64,000 bases of DNA, taken from positions 206,171,870 to 206,235,869 of the forward strand of contig CM045761.1 of NCBI GenBank assembly GCA_025200525.1. The letters run 5' to 3'. The DNA comes from Camellia lanceoleosa (taxonomy: Eukaryota > Streptophyta > Magnoliopsida > Ericales > Theaceae). Position 1 is the first letter of the stretch; each line of letters opens with the position of its first letter. Below the pieces are notes generated by a model that was not told the DNA's origin, did not search any database, and worked only from the letters and a program-made list of their open reading frames with translations. Below, piece after piece: positions 24,101 to 34,431 of the stretch. Position numbers and translations under genes: made by a program.

Positions 24101-27100
24101 GTCTATATTGAACTGTTTGGTAAAAAAGAAGAATGAACATGTATCAACCAATAAAAGGACTGAACTTATTTTACTTAAAATATTTAACTTAGATCAAAAC
24201 ATAGATTAATTATTTTGCAGGGAAATTCAATTAGTTCGCATGTACTAATATGTGAGCTTGAAAAGCCACTAATGTATATTTTTATACCACCCACTTTGAA
24301 AGCCAATCTTTCTGCATATTTTCATAGTTAGCATTGTCATAGATGGTTCATATGTATTGGGTTTTCTCTACAAAAGTGAAGTACATGATAGAGAAACTTA
24401 GACAATTAAAAATCAATATACGAGAACTATGTACAAAGAAATAAAATAGAGCAAAAAGGATGATGAATAATTTACACAAGTTTGTTTAGTACATGATAAA
24501 GAAACTTAGGCAAGTAAACATCAATATACCAAAACTATGAACGGAAAACAAAAATAAATAAAAAATTTACACAAGTCTGTGTAGTTTTAGTTTGTTTCAT
24601 CTTTTTGTATTTTCTTTTGTTAAGTTTTGGTTTTTGTTTTCTGTCTTCCTTGTAGAGGATGCCTTATCCTCTTTTTTCTTGGCCTTGTGCCTTAATAAAT
24701 TTTTTGTTTGTTGTTGATCAAAAAAAAAAAAAAATTGTAACAAATCATGAACATTTTTTTTTTCTTTCTATTTTCATTGAAATTGACATACAAGTTCATA
24801 CCATAGGTTTTGTCCATCTCTTTTTGTTGATGGATGAGTATTTTCTTTTCTTATTTTGGTTGAAAATTTGAAGGAAAAAAAAAAAATTAAAATCAGGAGG
24901 AAAAAAAAATAATCTCAACTACACATGAGAAAGAGAAGTGTCTATATTGAACTATTTAGTAAAAAAGAAGAATAAATAGGCATCAACCAATAAAAGGACT
25001 GAACTTATTTCCCTTAAAAAATTTAGCTTAGATCAAAGCATAAATTAGTTATTTTGCAAGAAAATCCAATCTGTTCGCATGTATTAATATGTGAGTTTGA
25101 AAAGCCACTAATGTATATTTTTATACCACCCACTTGGAAGGTCAAAACCTTTCTACATATTTTCATAGTTAATATTATCATAGTTGGTTAATATATGTTG
25201 GGTTTTCTCTACAAAAGTGATGTACATGATAAAAAAAACTTAAGCAATTTAAAATCAATATACCAGAACTATATACAAAGAAAGCAAATAGAGCAAAAAG
25301 GATGATGAAAATTTTACACAAATCAATTAAATAAATGATAAATAAACTTGGGCAATTAAAAATCAATATACCAGAACTATGAATGAAGAACGAAAATAAA
25401 TAAAAAAGGTTGTGAGACAATGCGATCGAATCGACTGTTTGGTTCTGAAACAAAGTGGTCTGTTATGTTTTGATTTAAAACCATTGGGCTATATAACAGA
25501 TTTGGTCCCAAACATCTGAAACAAAGTGGGTAATGTTGATTGTAGAATCTATTTTAAATTGCAAAACAAGGTTGTTCTGAACCCTCCGATGCAGAGTTTA
25601 TTATTATTTGTGAAAGTCTTGTAGTGGATTGTGACTGGCGGTTGTTCTAAACCGTCCAAAACAAAGTCTATTATTATTACACAAAACCCAATTGAAAAAA
25701 ACAATCCAAGGCCTATCAATTTGCCAGCAAGGCCACTTTGAATCATCACTACTCATTCAAAGTAGATCAATTGCAAAAATATTTATTTTCTTTATATGTT
25801 TTCATGATTATTCCTGATTTGAATATCATAAAATGTCTCACTCACCGTTCATGAGAAGGTAGTGGAGGAGACAAATATTGAACAGGCCACAGTAGTAGAA
25901 TTATTAAAAAAATAATCATATTATGATGTTTGAAGGTGTTCGAATTCTGGAATGTGTTTGGTTGTTTGGTTGATGTAGGTTGCCGTGTGATGTTTACCAA
26001 GTTTGGAAGGGTATTTTTGAACACGGAAAAAGTAGAAAACATTTTGACTCTTTAGACTTTTAAAATAGTAGTAGATGAAGGGCTATATCCTTAGTTCTTG
26101 CAAGGATGACTTGTTAAGCAATAATTCATTTCATTAATTTAATAACAGTGAGTGTTTTTTTGCAGCCCTTAGATTAGTATGTATCCTTCATAACTCCACA
26201 ACTTTTCTACAAGATTGAGATATTACCTATTCTGGAATCTGATTAAAAACAGTTTCTTTTTGTAAATTCAGCTGGCTTGTGGAAACCTCTCGTTCTGTTG
26301 GTAGTTTTTTTCATTTGACCCCATGATGAAATGCGCTTAGTCTCAAATTCAAATGAAATTCAACATTGATCTATAATTCAGTTTTGCCATTCTGCTTCAA
26401 CCTATTTCAATTGTTTACTTTCATCATACAGTCTAAGCCAAAGCATGCATTTTTTAATGTCACAGTTATTGAGGTTTGTTGCATTTCATTACGCAATTCA
26501 CAAAGTCTGTCCCCCAGCTTTTTGGGGTTGGATACATTATTACTGTTTCTCTTTGCCTTTCTATCTAGGGCCATATTTTAGTGTAGCCATACAGCACCAT
26601 GTCTTTCTTCACTACCTTAATTTTTTTGGATATTGTTCACTGCCTCCTCTTTTGGACATTCGGACTGTCTAATCTAGTCATTCTCAACTGGTAGTTTGGT
26701 ACACGAACAAACTTTCTTGGTCAAAATTTTCTCTTATTGTTAAATCATCCTTTTTGACATTTATAATTTATCTTCTCGGTATTCTCTTATAATTCATCTG
26801 CATTGTTGATGCTTGTTGATATTATTCTTAACCATTACATCCTCATTTCAAGGGTCTCTTTAAGATAAATTTGTTGCTAACAGGAATCTACTTGGTTATC
26901 TCCAACTGTCTAGTAAAGAATGGAAAGATACTCATATTGCTAGTAGATGCTTTATCATAAGCCCTTCGGGGTGTCTGGAGGAAGAGGGTTTGAAATCAGC
27001 ATATGAGATCCTTGGTGCTGGTGCAGTTGCTTGTTATACCACACAAAACTACAAGATGAAATTTTCCTTCCCAACCTGTGAATGCCAGTGCTTGCATGGA

Positions 27101-30039
27101 ACAAGAGCAATCCGACAACTACAAAAGTATTGTTGTTTTATTCCCTTGTGACTTTAAGATTCTTTTTTCCCTTCTATTTCTTTCTTTTAATGAAAAGTAT
27201 AATTATATCTCATTATTAAAAAAAAAAAAAGAAAAAAAAAAAAAAGCTACTTTGAGCCATAGACCCCTTGTGGTTCATGTATAGGTTTTTTTTTTTTTTT
27301 TTGGTGGTTTTTGAAACTATGTGCATTTAATATGATGAGTTAAATTGCTTTGTTTTGCAAGTTTGAATATCTTCTTTTCTCTTGAAGAAAGTTGCTTGTT
27401 GGTTATTTCCAATTTCTTTGAATTTTTAATTTCCTTAAAGAGATTTCATTGCTTCAAAGTTTTATGAACAATTCTGGATATCTCAGTTATCTCTGTCTCC
27501 TAAAGATGAGATTATTGATTACAGGCTGTTACATCAAGAACCATGGAATCATAATGCCCGCTACTTGCTTATAATTAATTATATACAGAAGGCTCGTGAG
27601 GAGAGATTTCCTCAATATCAATGTGATCTACTTAGGAGGTTAATTAATGTGGCTCTTTCCTGTCAATTGTACTCAAAGAAAGATAAGTCTTCTCAATATC
27701 ATATGTCCCAGCTTCTACTTTGTGCCTCAGAGATAAGTTTGCAAGGCGGAGACCACATCGGCTGTATCAACTATGCAAAAAATGCTACGGGGCTTTTGCT
27801 TTCCGATAATTATCTCTTTTTTGCACACTTGCAATTATGTCGTGCCTATGCTGCAGAAGGGAAACTTTCAAGCTTACATGAAGAGTATATAAGATGCTTG
27901 GAGCTCAAAACAGATTATCCTATCGGTTGGATTTGCCTTAAATTTATTGAATCTCAATATGGACTACAGACTGAGTTAAATCTATTAGAGTTGTGCTTTG
28001 AGAATTGCTCAAAGGAGATAAAAAGTTCATTGAATGTGTGGATGGCTGTATTTAGTTTGGCACAGGGTCTGATTGCTATTTGGACCAAGGATTTCCTTCA
28101 TGCAGAAGAGTTGCTTGCACGGCCATGTTCATTAGCTGGCGCTGAGAGCTGCCTCTTTTTCTGTCACGGTACTCTCTAGTATATCTTCTTATTAAACAAT
28201 TGTGGATTTTTACTATTCTCTACAGTTGCATGTTGTGCACTTGTGCAAATGATTCTCTTTATGTTAGTATTTGTTTGATTATTAAAAGAATGAGTCAGGA
28301 AGAAGAGAGGGCAGTACAAAATGCTATTATTATTATTTTTTTGAATCAAGGTTTTCTTTTCACTCATTTTCTTTAAATGGAAAAATAAAATAAAATAAAG
28401 CAAACAAATTTAGTGCCTTTGTTATCTTGTTATGATAACAGCAGCCAGTGCATTCTCGTCAAATACTAGCACATGGTTATGTAACAATGATAAAAATTAA
28501 GTTTAATGGAGAGTATTTAACTGCATTTTCATGAGGCCAGGGTCCAGAGCAAGGCTTCATGCTGCTGTCTTACATTTTTTTCTTGGGACCCAAAACAACT
28601 TGTTTATTATCTAAGTAACTGCCGATGGAACCCTCAATGTATTTGGATTTTGAGAAATTTTTGATAGAAGTAGGTCAGGTTACATCTACTTTCACCTTTA
28701 TTTTATTTTATTTTTTTAATTTTTATTGTGATAAAAAGCGAAAGAGTTGCAGATAAGAGTTTGGTTCTTGTTTTATACTGTGTGTGGACCTGGCCCACTT
28801 GATAATTGTCTTTAACTGGTTCAGGTGTCATTTGTATGGAGCTTGCTAGACAGCTTTGTGATTCGCAGTTTGTATCCCTTGCCATTAGAAGTCTGAAGAA
28901 GGCTAAAGAGACATCTGTCGACGCCTTACCCATTGTCTCAGTATTGCTGGGTCAAGCAGAAGCAAGCCTGGGCTCTAAAGTGAAATGGGAGAAAAACCTG
29001 CCTCTTGAATGGTTTTCTTGGCCACCAGGTCTGTTTTCATTTGACCAATGTGTATGTATGCTTATATATACATGTGGTGCACTTATTTATTATTTAGTGA
29101 GCTGTGATTGAGAATATGTGTTGTAAAATGTTATCATAGGGTTGTTGTATCCTTCTGAGTGGAAAAGATCATGACCCATGAATATCTAGTAGATAGATTA
29201 AACCTCCATGAAAAATATAGTCAGAGTGAAACTCATGACCAATATACTTTCTAGTTGATAGAATTACTTTCTTAGCCATCAACAAATAATCACCTCTATT
29301 TTACTATCTGAGAAATGTATTATTTGTGAGTGTGGTTGGTTCCATTCCTCTCACCATTTTCATTTGTAATTTGTCGTCCATTGTGTTACCCAAAGTGGAC
29401 TGGATGGTTAAACAGCCCCTTGCTTATATGCTCTGGTAACTACTTTTGTCAACAGTTTAGGTTTTTTTTTTTCTTCTCTCCCCCCCCCCCGCGCTTGGCG
29501 TCAGCAGGTCTGTATGTAAAATGTTTCAACGGACACTCATCGTTGATTATGGCCTGGGGTTCCGATGTATCAGTGTTAGTAAGGGTTGTGAATGTTTCTT
29601 GCATCTCTTTTCCATCTTTAATCAAATGCTGGATATTGAGCTATGCTTTGTAGGCACACATGCTGCCTAAAATGCATCCAGTGTAACTAGGGTGGAAAGG
29701 GGTTGCTGGCAGCATGGAGCCATATCCTCTCCTATTTATGCAACTATATGGAATGCTATGTGAATGCTTGATGGATACTGATCTGACTTCCTATTTTGTG
29801 GTTGGATACTTCATTTTCTGACTTCCATTATGTTTCTTACAGAGATGAGGCCTGCAGAACTCTTTATGCAAATGCATTTGCTTTCAATACAGGGAAGTGT
29901 TAGTTCTGACTCTTCATCCAGTGTGGAGTTCTGTCAAAGCCCTCAGAGCTGGATTCTTCGGGCAATACATTTGAACCCTTCTTGTTTGAGATATTGGAAA
30001 GTTCTGCAGAAGTTTATGGGAGTGACTTCAGGTATGTAA
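6107..30039 (+). CDS. SKI3: SKI3 homologue, TPR scaffold of the SKI complex
   Basis: Homologue of plant/yeast SKI3 (animal TTC37). It scaffolds SKI2 helicase and SKI8, feeding mRNA to the cytoplasmic exosome for 3'-5' decay (family knowledge). Coding exons read with GT-AG borders: 6223-6336, 6516-6722, 6879-7001, 7084-7167, 7300-7350, 8101-8193, 8926-9066, 9189-9269, 9545-9792, 9876-10047, 13202-13317, 13399-13456, 13812-13877, 14025-14237, 14367-14418, 22317-22690, 22810-22904, 26884-27126, 27525-28168, 28825-29028, 29843-30039. They total 3,576 nt, one open frame of about 1,191 residues, close to the usual plant length. TPR-type helices are clear at the N-terminus ([56 protein letters not shown]) and continue through [19 protein letters not shown]. 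The 6223 exon has no in-frame ATG and is preceded by TAG. The start must therefore be spliced in; the ATG at 6107 is the likeliest. All exons are intact, so the gene looks functional despite three introns full of mobile DNA. Confidence 0.93.
7828..7921. repeat. 47-bp tandem duplication in SKI3 intron
   Basis: Two adjacent copies (7828-7874 and 7875-7921) of a unit starting TATGCTGGTTCTTTAAAAC differ at one base. They lie in the intron between the exons ending at 7350 and starting at 8101. Confidence 0.9.
8346..8553. repeat. 75-bp direct repeat in SKI3 intron
   Basis: ACAGCTTTGAAGTCTTGGTT and the following ~55 bp occur at 8346-8420 and again, with a few changes, at 8479-8553. The spacer is T-rich and includes a poly(T) and a short GT run. 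This is a simple intronic duplication. Confidence 0.85.
10048..13201 (+). other. Large SKI3 intron, mostly unassigned
   Basis: This 3.15-kb intron separates the exons ending AYLGK and starting LYGEEGE. It holds a poly(A) run at about 11373-11388 preceded by a T-rich tail, possibly a degraded LINE 3' end. There is a (GT)n run near 11672-11685 and a diverged ~82-bp tandem repeat (about 11730-11780 and 11811-11865). I see no coding domain. Confidence 0.6.
14461..14609 (-). repeat. 3' LTR of copia element
   Basis: Begins TGATAATTTTAGAG on the + strand and ends ATTGTAACA. The adjoining CTCCTCTTGAAG is the complement of a purine-rich tract, as expected for the PPT of a minus-strand element. Confidence 0.9.
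14655..15825 (-). pseudogene. Copia reverse transcriptase and RNase H, broken
   Basis: From right to left, 15604-15825 and 15062-15613 carry the copia RT, with the catalytic box [26 protein letters not shown] and the conserved [16 protein letters not shown]. After a gap, 14655-14894 carries RNase H with [20 protein letters not shown] and [11 protein letters not shown]. Stops and frameshifts separate the pieces, so no full polyprotein can be made. The visible catalytic YVDD is preserved. Confidence 0.88.
16606..19150 (+). mobile_element. 5'-truncated L1-type LINE nested in copia
   Basis: The insert ends with a poly(A) run (19139-19150). It is bracketed by an imperfect ~17-bp duplication starting GATTGTG and ending AAACAGA (16589-16605 and 19151-19168). 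The copia integrase sequence resumes immediately to the right. Upstream endonuclease and ORF1 sequences are missing. It runs in the same direction as SKI3. Confidence 0.85.
16625..18862 (+). pseudogene. LINE ORF2: reverse transcriptase and zf-RVT
   Basis: One frame runs from the truncation point to 18862, broken by only three in-frame TGA codons (17069, 17117, 17261). Motifs in order: [86 protein letters not shown] and the catalytic box, which reads YADY instead of YADD (codon 17411-17413). After the thumb region ([10 protein letters not shown]), the C-terminal zf-RVT domain is visible: [20 protein letters not shown], then a [18 protein letters not shown] cluster. Typical plant L1 ORF2 C-terminal two thirds, inactive. 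Confidence 0.9.
19137..19876 (-). pseudogene. Copia GAG-pre-integrase and integrase, broken
   Basis: The segment 19553-19876 contains [13 protein letters not shown] with a downstream cysteine (SCQLEKQHR), i.e. the pre-integrase zinc region. It continues into the integrase core ([37 protein letters not shown]). The segment 19137-19349 continues with [20 protein letters not shown]. The two pieces are in different frames, and the LINE insertion ends the copia sequence at 19151. Confidence 0.85.
20385..20594 (-). pseudogene. Copia gag N-terminus, truncated
   Basis: A 69-codon frame with [20 protein letters not shown] followed by [12 protein letters not shown] matches the start of copia gag proteins (retrotran_gag / UBN2-type N-terminus). 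The rest of gag (to about 19900) is frameshifted. The 540 bp between this start and the primer-binding site are the untranslated leader. Confidence 0.8.
21135..21283 (-). repeat. 5' LTR of copia element
   Basis: Mate of the LTR at 14461-14609. By eye the two differ at about 11 of 149 positions, nearly all transitions, so the insertion is not recent. Confidence 0.9.
21536..22126. mobile_element. Solo LTR
   Basis: A 591-bp block begins TGTCATGACCCC and ends AGGGTGTTACA. It is flanked by identical AGTTT (21531-21535 and 22127-22131). No internal retroelement sequence or second LTR adjoins it, so it is what unequal recombination between two LTRs leaves behind. The termini look like those of plant gypsy LTRs. 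It is independent of the neighbouring copia element. Confidence 0.8.
23283..23358 (-). mobile_element. RTE-type LINE 3' tail fragment
   Basis: CAACCAAACCAAATCAAACC followed by TCTTGTGTCCCGATCAAGTG and GGTCAGCTCCATAAATCC matches, antisense, the conserved 3' end of plant RTE LINEs. The same pattern is seen in the better preserved copy at 40014-40472. Only the last ~75 bp survive. Confidence 0.6.
23366..23410 (+). mobile_element. Helitron-like 5' end
   Basis: TCTACTAGTGGAGGTGCACG followed by a short inverted pair GCACGTGC-ATT-GCACGTGC resembles the starts of plant non-autonomous Helitrons, which begin TC-CTACTA and carry a G/C hairpin. No matching CTAG-type 3' end was found, so the extent is unknown. 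Confidence 0.35.
24077..25407. repeat. Diverged 490-bp direct duplication
   Basis: Copy A (24077-24566) and copy B (24916-25407) share long stretches such as AACCAATAAAAGGACTGAAC and AAAAGCCACTAATGTATATT, at a constant offset of about 839 bp. Each copy also contains an internal ~110-bp partial repeat. The spacer contains a LINE tail. Confidence 0.85.
24600..24736 (+). mobile_element. Truncated LINE 3' tail, same family as LINE at 16.6 kb
   Basis: AGAGGATGCCTTATCCTCTT, then CTTAATAAATTTTTTGTTTG and TTGTTGATC plus poly(A), closely parallels the 3' end of the LINE at 19078-19150 (AGAGGATGCCTCATCCTC ... TTGTTGTTGATC plus poly(A)). Only about 135 bp inserted or survived. Confidence 0.75.
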
Positions 30040-31628
30040 TTTAGAGGAAGGGGAGAGGAAGGGGTGGGTGTTCTATATATTTGAACCACACCTATAGAGT
30101 CACTCAAAATAGTTGAATGAGTGACTTATTCTCAGATACCAATAGGCATTTTGTCTCTCCATATGTATCTGTAAATTATATAATCATGTTGTTCATATTA
30201 ATATTGTATCCCTACGCTACAACTTATAAAGAAAAATCATATCAATATTGTAGCCGGGGGTCAGCTGAATAGTAGGTTTTAGGCTTTGAGAAAAATGTGA
30301 TTTATTTATAGCATCAAATAAAAATGATTCAGGATTTATAGCAGACTGCAGTAGTGTGATTATGTGACTGCTGGTGAGGTGATAATATATGCTATCAGAC
30401 TGACATGGGTAAAAATCCTTGGATACTTGCTTTACTTCTTGTTCATCGTTCTAATACCATCTGGGATTGTGAATTTGAAATTCACTCGTCCTACTAGAAG
30501 CTCTCAATAATTTAAATTTTGGAGTCCCAAACTAGGTTCCAAATAGTTCAGCTCCCATATGACACATTAATGTGTACTAATTGGGCGTTGTTTTTATAGT
30601 TCAGTTCCCATATGCAAGCCATTTTCTGGATCTCTTTTGCATGGTTGGCCTTGCTGATTTGAGATGACTTGTTTAGGCATAGGCCGTGAAATACAGGACA
30701 GGCATGTGAAAAGAGATTGTTATGGAGCGTTTGCTGACAATGCTCTTAGATGTTTAATATGCTGATGATCTCAGAATCTTCCCTTGGTTACAGTAGCTGT
30801 GTGCTTGTATTTTAAGTATAGATCTAGAAATTTTTGTGGTGTGTACTTATGAATCATGGTAGAGCATCAACTGGTATGGAAGCAAATTGATCTAAATCTC
30901 ATGTTACAGGCAAGTGAAAGATGTGAATTTTAGTGTCTACCAAACCTGAAGTTTCAATCAGCAGATGTATAGTTTCAAATGGAAATGGCAGCTGGTTGAT
31001 TAGTTGACCAGATTCCTTGCCATTTATGGGTGAAGGTTAGATACGACTTGACATCTCCAACAGTAACAGCACACTTGAAAGAGAAAACTCGCGATCAAAG
31101 CAACATTGCATCCCCCCTTTTCGTGTGATATATCCTGATATTATTATTATAGTGATGAGTTAGTTGAGAAGTGATAGGCAGACTAAAGGGTTAAAAGCAC
31201 ACCATTGTTACTCCCAATCCAACCTGGAACATGAGGGGAGGAGGTTACAGAGAATTTTTAGGTAATCAAAGGAGTTATTATAATTTCTTAAATGCATGTC
31301 GAGCTTATTGGTACAATGAGGGCATCAATCATTACATGGTAGGTAGTTATGTATAGTTTTGGGGGTGAGAAGGGTTTGTATAGTTTTGCTTTCTCCCCAC
31401 AAAAATCTTCACCCTCACGTAAAGAAGGTACATATCTCTGTACGTTCTGTTTTGTTCACCTACGTTAAAAATAAAAATAAAAAAACCTAAATCAGAAGAG
31501 GATATTATGCCTAATATAAATGAAAAATAGAGTTATCGGGTGTCAGACACTAGCAAAACTCCTGTTGGTATTTTGCCCTTGTGTTGACTTGAATACCAAA
31601 TATTTGCTTTGAGTAGACCCTAAAATCA
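30040..31628. other. Intergenic region downstream of SKI3
   Basis: Contains the SKI3 3' UTR at its left end (no clear polyadenylation signal picked). The rest is unstructured AT-rich DNA without recognisable ORFs or repeats. Confidence 0.5.
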
Positions 31629-31684
31629 TGTCACAAAAAGCATTGGAACCAGAAAATGTCACAAAAAGCATTGGAACCAGAAAA
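31629..31684. repeat. 28-bp perfect tandem duplication
   Basis: TGTCACAAAAAGCATTGGAA plus CCAGAAAA occurs twice head to tail (31629-31656, 31657-31684). Confidence 0.9.
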
Positions 31685-31759
31685 AGAATGGTCAAACATT
31701 ATGGTCGTTTTTTTTTGTTTTGTTTTGTTTGTTTATGTTCTAAACTTGCAACATTTCCA

Positions 31760-32492
31760 ACTACGGCTGCTCAACGGATATTCCAATCTGTCTAAATTAA
31801 TCAAATTGAACCGATTTGTTGCATTTTGGTGGATGCGTGATAATGAACGAATGGTTGTGGATTGATTTTTTTCAATCCGCCTAGTTTTGGACAAATGGCG
31901 GATTTCAGGTTTTTTTTGCCGCAACGGAATCGTTAAACCGCAAGCACTCCTAGTAATATTTAGGATTCTATGTTTCTAATTTGTTTAGATATTCTATTTG
32001 TATTTTCAATTGAAAAAGAATTTAGATATTCTGTTGTATTTTTAATTTGTTTTCAATTTGAAAATCTTTTTATCAAATGACAAGTGTTGATATTTGAAAT
32101 TTTTGTGTAGAAAATATAAGGTTTAATTTTGTCATTTAAAAAAAAATCAAATTAAATAGTTTTTGAATAAAAAGAAAGTAATGAAATAGTTTTGATAATA
32201 CATGATTTTCTTATATGTATTTATTATTAGTATTTAACAATTTACTTGATAATCTTTTAATTATATTGAGTTGGATTGTTATTCCAAAAAAAATGTTGAC
32301 AAGTTGTATTATGTTCAAAATTTGTAAAAGTTTAAACCGCTAAACCGATTTGTATCTATCTACTAATCCACTCAATTTGCATCCACCAATCCGGTAGACG
32401 GATGTGGATTGATTTTTTTCAATCCGTCAATCCGACAGATGGATGGCGGATTGGAGGTTTCCGGCCGCAACTGAATTACGAGCACCCCTACT
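31760..32492. mobile_element. Possible hAT-type MITE
   Basis: The ends TACGGCTGCTCAACGG and (inverted) TAGGGGTGCTCGTAATTC are weakly inverted, recalling plant hAT MITEs with GGGGTGCTCG ends. Two identical fold-back words GGATTGATTTTTTTCAATCC (near 31858 and 32407) sit subterminally in direct order. No clear 8-bp target duplication was seen. Confidence 0.4.
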
Positions 32493-33008
32493 TCTAAACA
32501 TTAGATTAGATTATATGAAATTTTTTGAGACATAATTAAAAAAAAATTGTAAATATATTAAAACAAAAGAATAATAGAAGGATATGAATAGAGAATACTG
32601 TGCAAAAAAGCATACTAATTAACAAGAAAATGGCAAACCACAACCACTTTATTTATTTAGAAAAATACTCGAGTTCTAACTGAGTACTCCTAATTCACCT
32701 TCAATGAAATGGACCATGTGAAAGGACGAGTTCATGCTCTTCGTCCTTTCTCTCTTTCTTTATTGGTTTTCTTTTTCACCTATGTCAAAATGGAGATGAT
32801 GTATTGGGCAGCACCACTCATTTATTTAGTAATAATTAAAATTATGAGAAAAACTATGATACATATCCCTTGAGTATGTATATGCAATTTATAATTAAAG
32901 AAGAAAATAGTATAATTTCTTATTATTTGTACCACAACTAAAAAAAATAAAAAGTCATAAACAATAGGGTGAAGCATCATTAAATCTCAAAGATTAATTT
33001 TATGAACT
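32493..33008. other. AT-rich spacer
   Basis: No ORF, repeat or recognisable element seen. Confidence 0.5.
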
Positions 33009-34431
33009 GATTAGTCCTTAGAGTTTTCTTGTAGACCCAATAGTCCTATTATAAGTGAAATTACTTTAATGGATAGGGTATATACACACTGTGCAGATGA
33101 ATGAGGGGTGAATATGGAATTTTGCATGTATGTGAATTTACACATTTGCACCAAGTTCAATATAGACTTTTACTGATTTCCTTCCTTCACGAACAAATCC
33201 CATAGTACTTGGCATGGAAAGATTCTATGTTTGAATGTTGATTTCTTGGTTATGTAATATGCAATTGTGATCCAATGTTCTACGTTTCCATTTACAGTCG
33301 GCGAATTAAATCACTCATGTGATAAAAAAAACCCTACATCGTTAGAAGAAGGGTCTGGGTCGTGATTTGCATAGGACATTCGATTCGACGGTGTTGGCAC
33401 CCTGTTCTTAGCGTATGACGACGAGACGGTCAGGTTAGTGATGTTTTTTTGACATGCAATCGTGTATGTTTGGGTTTGGTAGCGTACAGTAAGAGTCGTA
33501 ATGTTGGGGTTTGGTATATGTCGGCATAATGTTAGTTGTTTTTGAAAGTATGAGTGGTTTGTGTGTGTTATTTGCGAAATGGTGGTGTGTAATTTTGTAG
33601 GGTTACTGGTCGATGAAGTATATTTTTGTGAGGGTGATGTTGTACCATATTGATTCATGTGGTGTTCTGTGCTCTGTTCGTGATTAGGTTGCATATTGTG
33701 GCGTTGAGTGTGTTGTGTTAATGTGTTGAGTATGCTACTCAGATATGTAGTGTAAACCATGTGTGGTAACTAATTTAGGAGAGTTGTGATCATTATGAGT
33801 GTGTGTATTGTAATGACAAAGTATGCTCCATTTGGGGGTAATGTTTTTTGTTTGTGGTAGTTGAATATAATTTTCATACATGACATTAACACCGTAGTTG
33901 ATTGGTCCATTGCGTTCTGTGTGACTGAGGGTTAAGGGTTGTTGGTATTAGTGTGTTCGCGTAAAGGTAACTGTGAATTAACGAAGCATGTGTTGCCGTT
34001 AGGTATGGGATTCTGTTTGCAAACCCAAATGTGTGGGAAGGGGTGTCATGCGATGTTATGTTGCATGTTGTGTGTGGTTTGTGTTATAAAACGGTGGGGT
34101 GTTAGAAGCAGACAGGTAATTCAAAGCGTTTACATGTCGCACATTTTAATTGCATACACATGAATTGTGGCAAACAATATTTTAGAAAATCTGTTACGAA
34201 CATAATGTGAACAAAATGTGGTTTAAACATTGTTGTGCAGTTGTTGTGTGAGATGAATAAGTGAACGTGACAATCAAATGGCTAGTTTGGGACATCAGGT
34301 GTGTATGATTTGCAAATTGGGATCTATGTTTGGCTGTGGGTATTTAGTGGGCAATTAATATGAGATTATGAGTTTGGTGGGATGTGTGTGGGGTGTTTGT
34401 GTGTGGTGTATCAAAATATGTGTGGAATGGA

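Larger units (their letters stand above)
22905..26883 (+). other. Large SKI3 intron with several repeat remnants
   Basis: This 4-kb AT-rich intron contains, in order: an RTE 3' tail (23283-23358), a Helitron-like start (23366), copy A of a direct repeat (24077-24566), a LINE tail (about 24600-24736) and copy B (24916-25407). A possible Helitron-like end in inverse orientation lies near 26055-26085. No coding domain is seen. Confidence 0.7.

Noticed and set aside
26490..26560. Possible third RTE tail (CCCCCAGCTTTTTGGGGTTG followed by GATACATT)
   Set aside because: Only a short match to the RTE 3' end, without the AAACC-type tail or any coding sequence; not enough to annotate.
33311..33760. 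149-codon minus-strand frame
   Set aside because: Product of extreme GT richness (Thr, Asn, His, Ser-rich translation with no domain). Composition, not coding.
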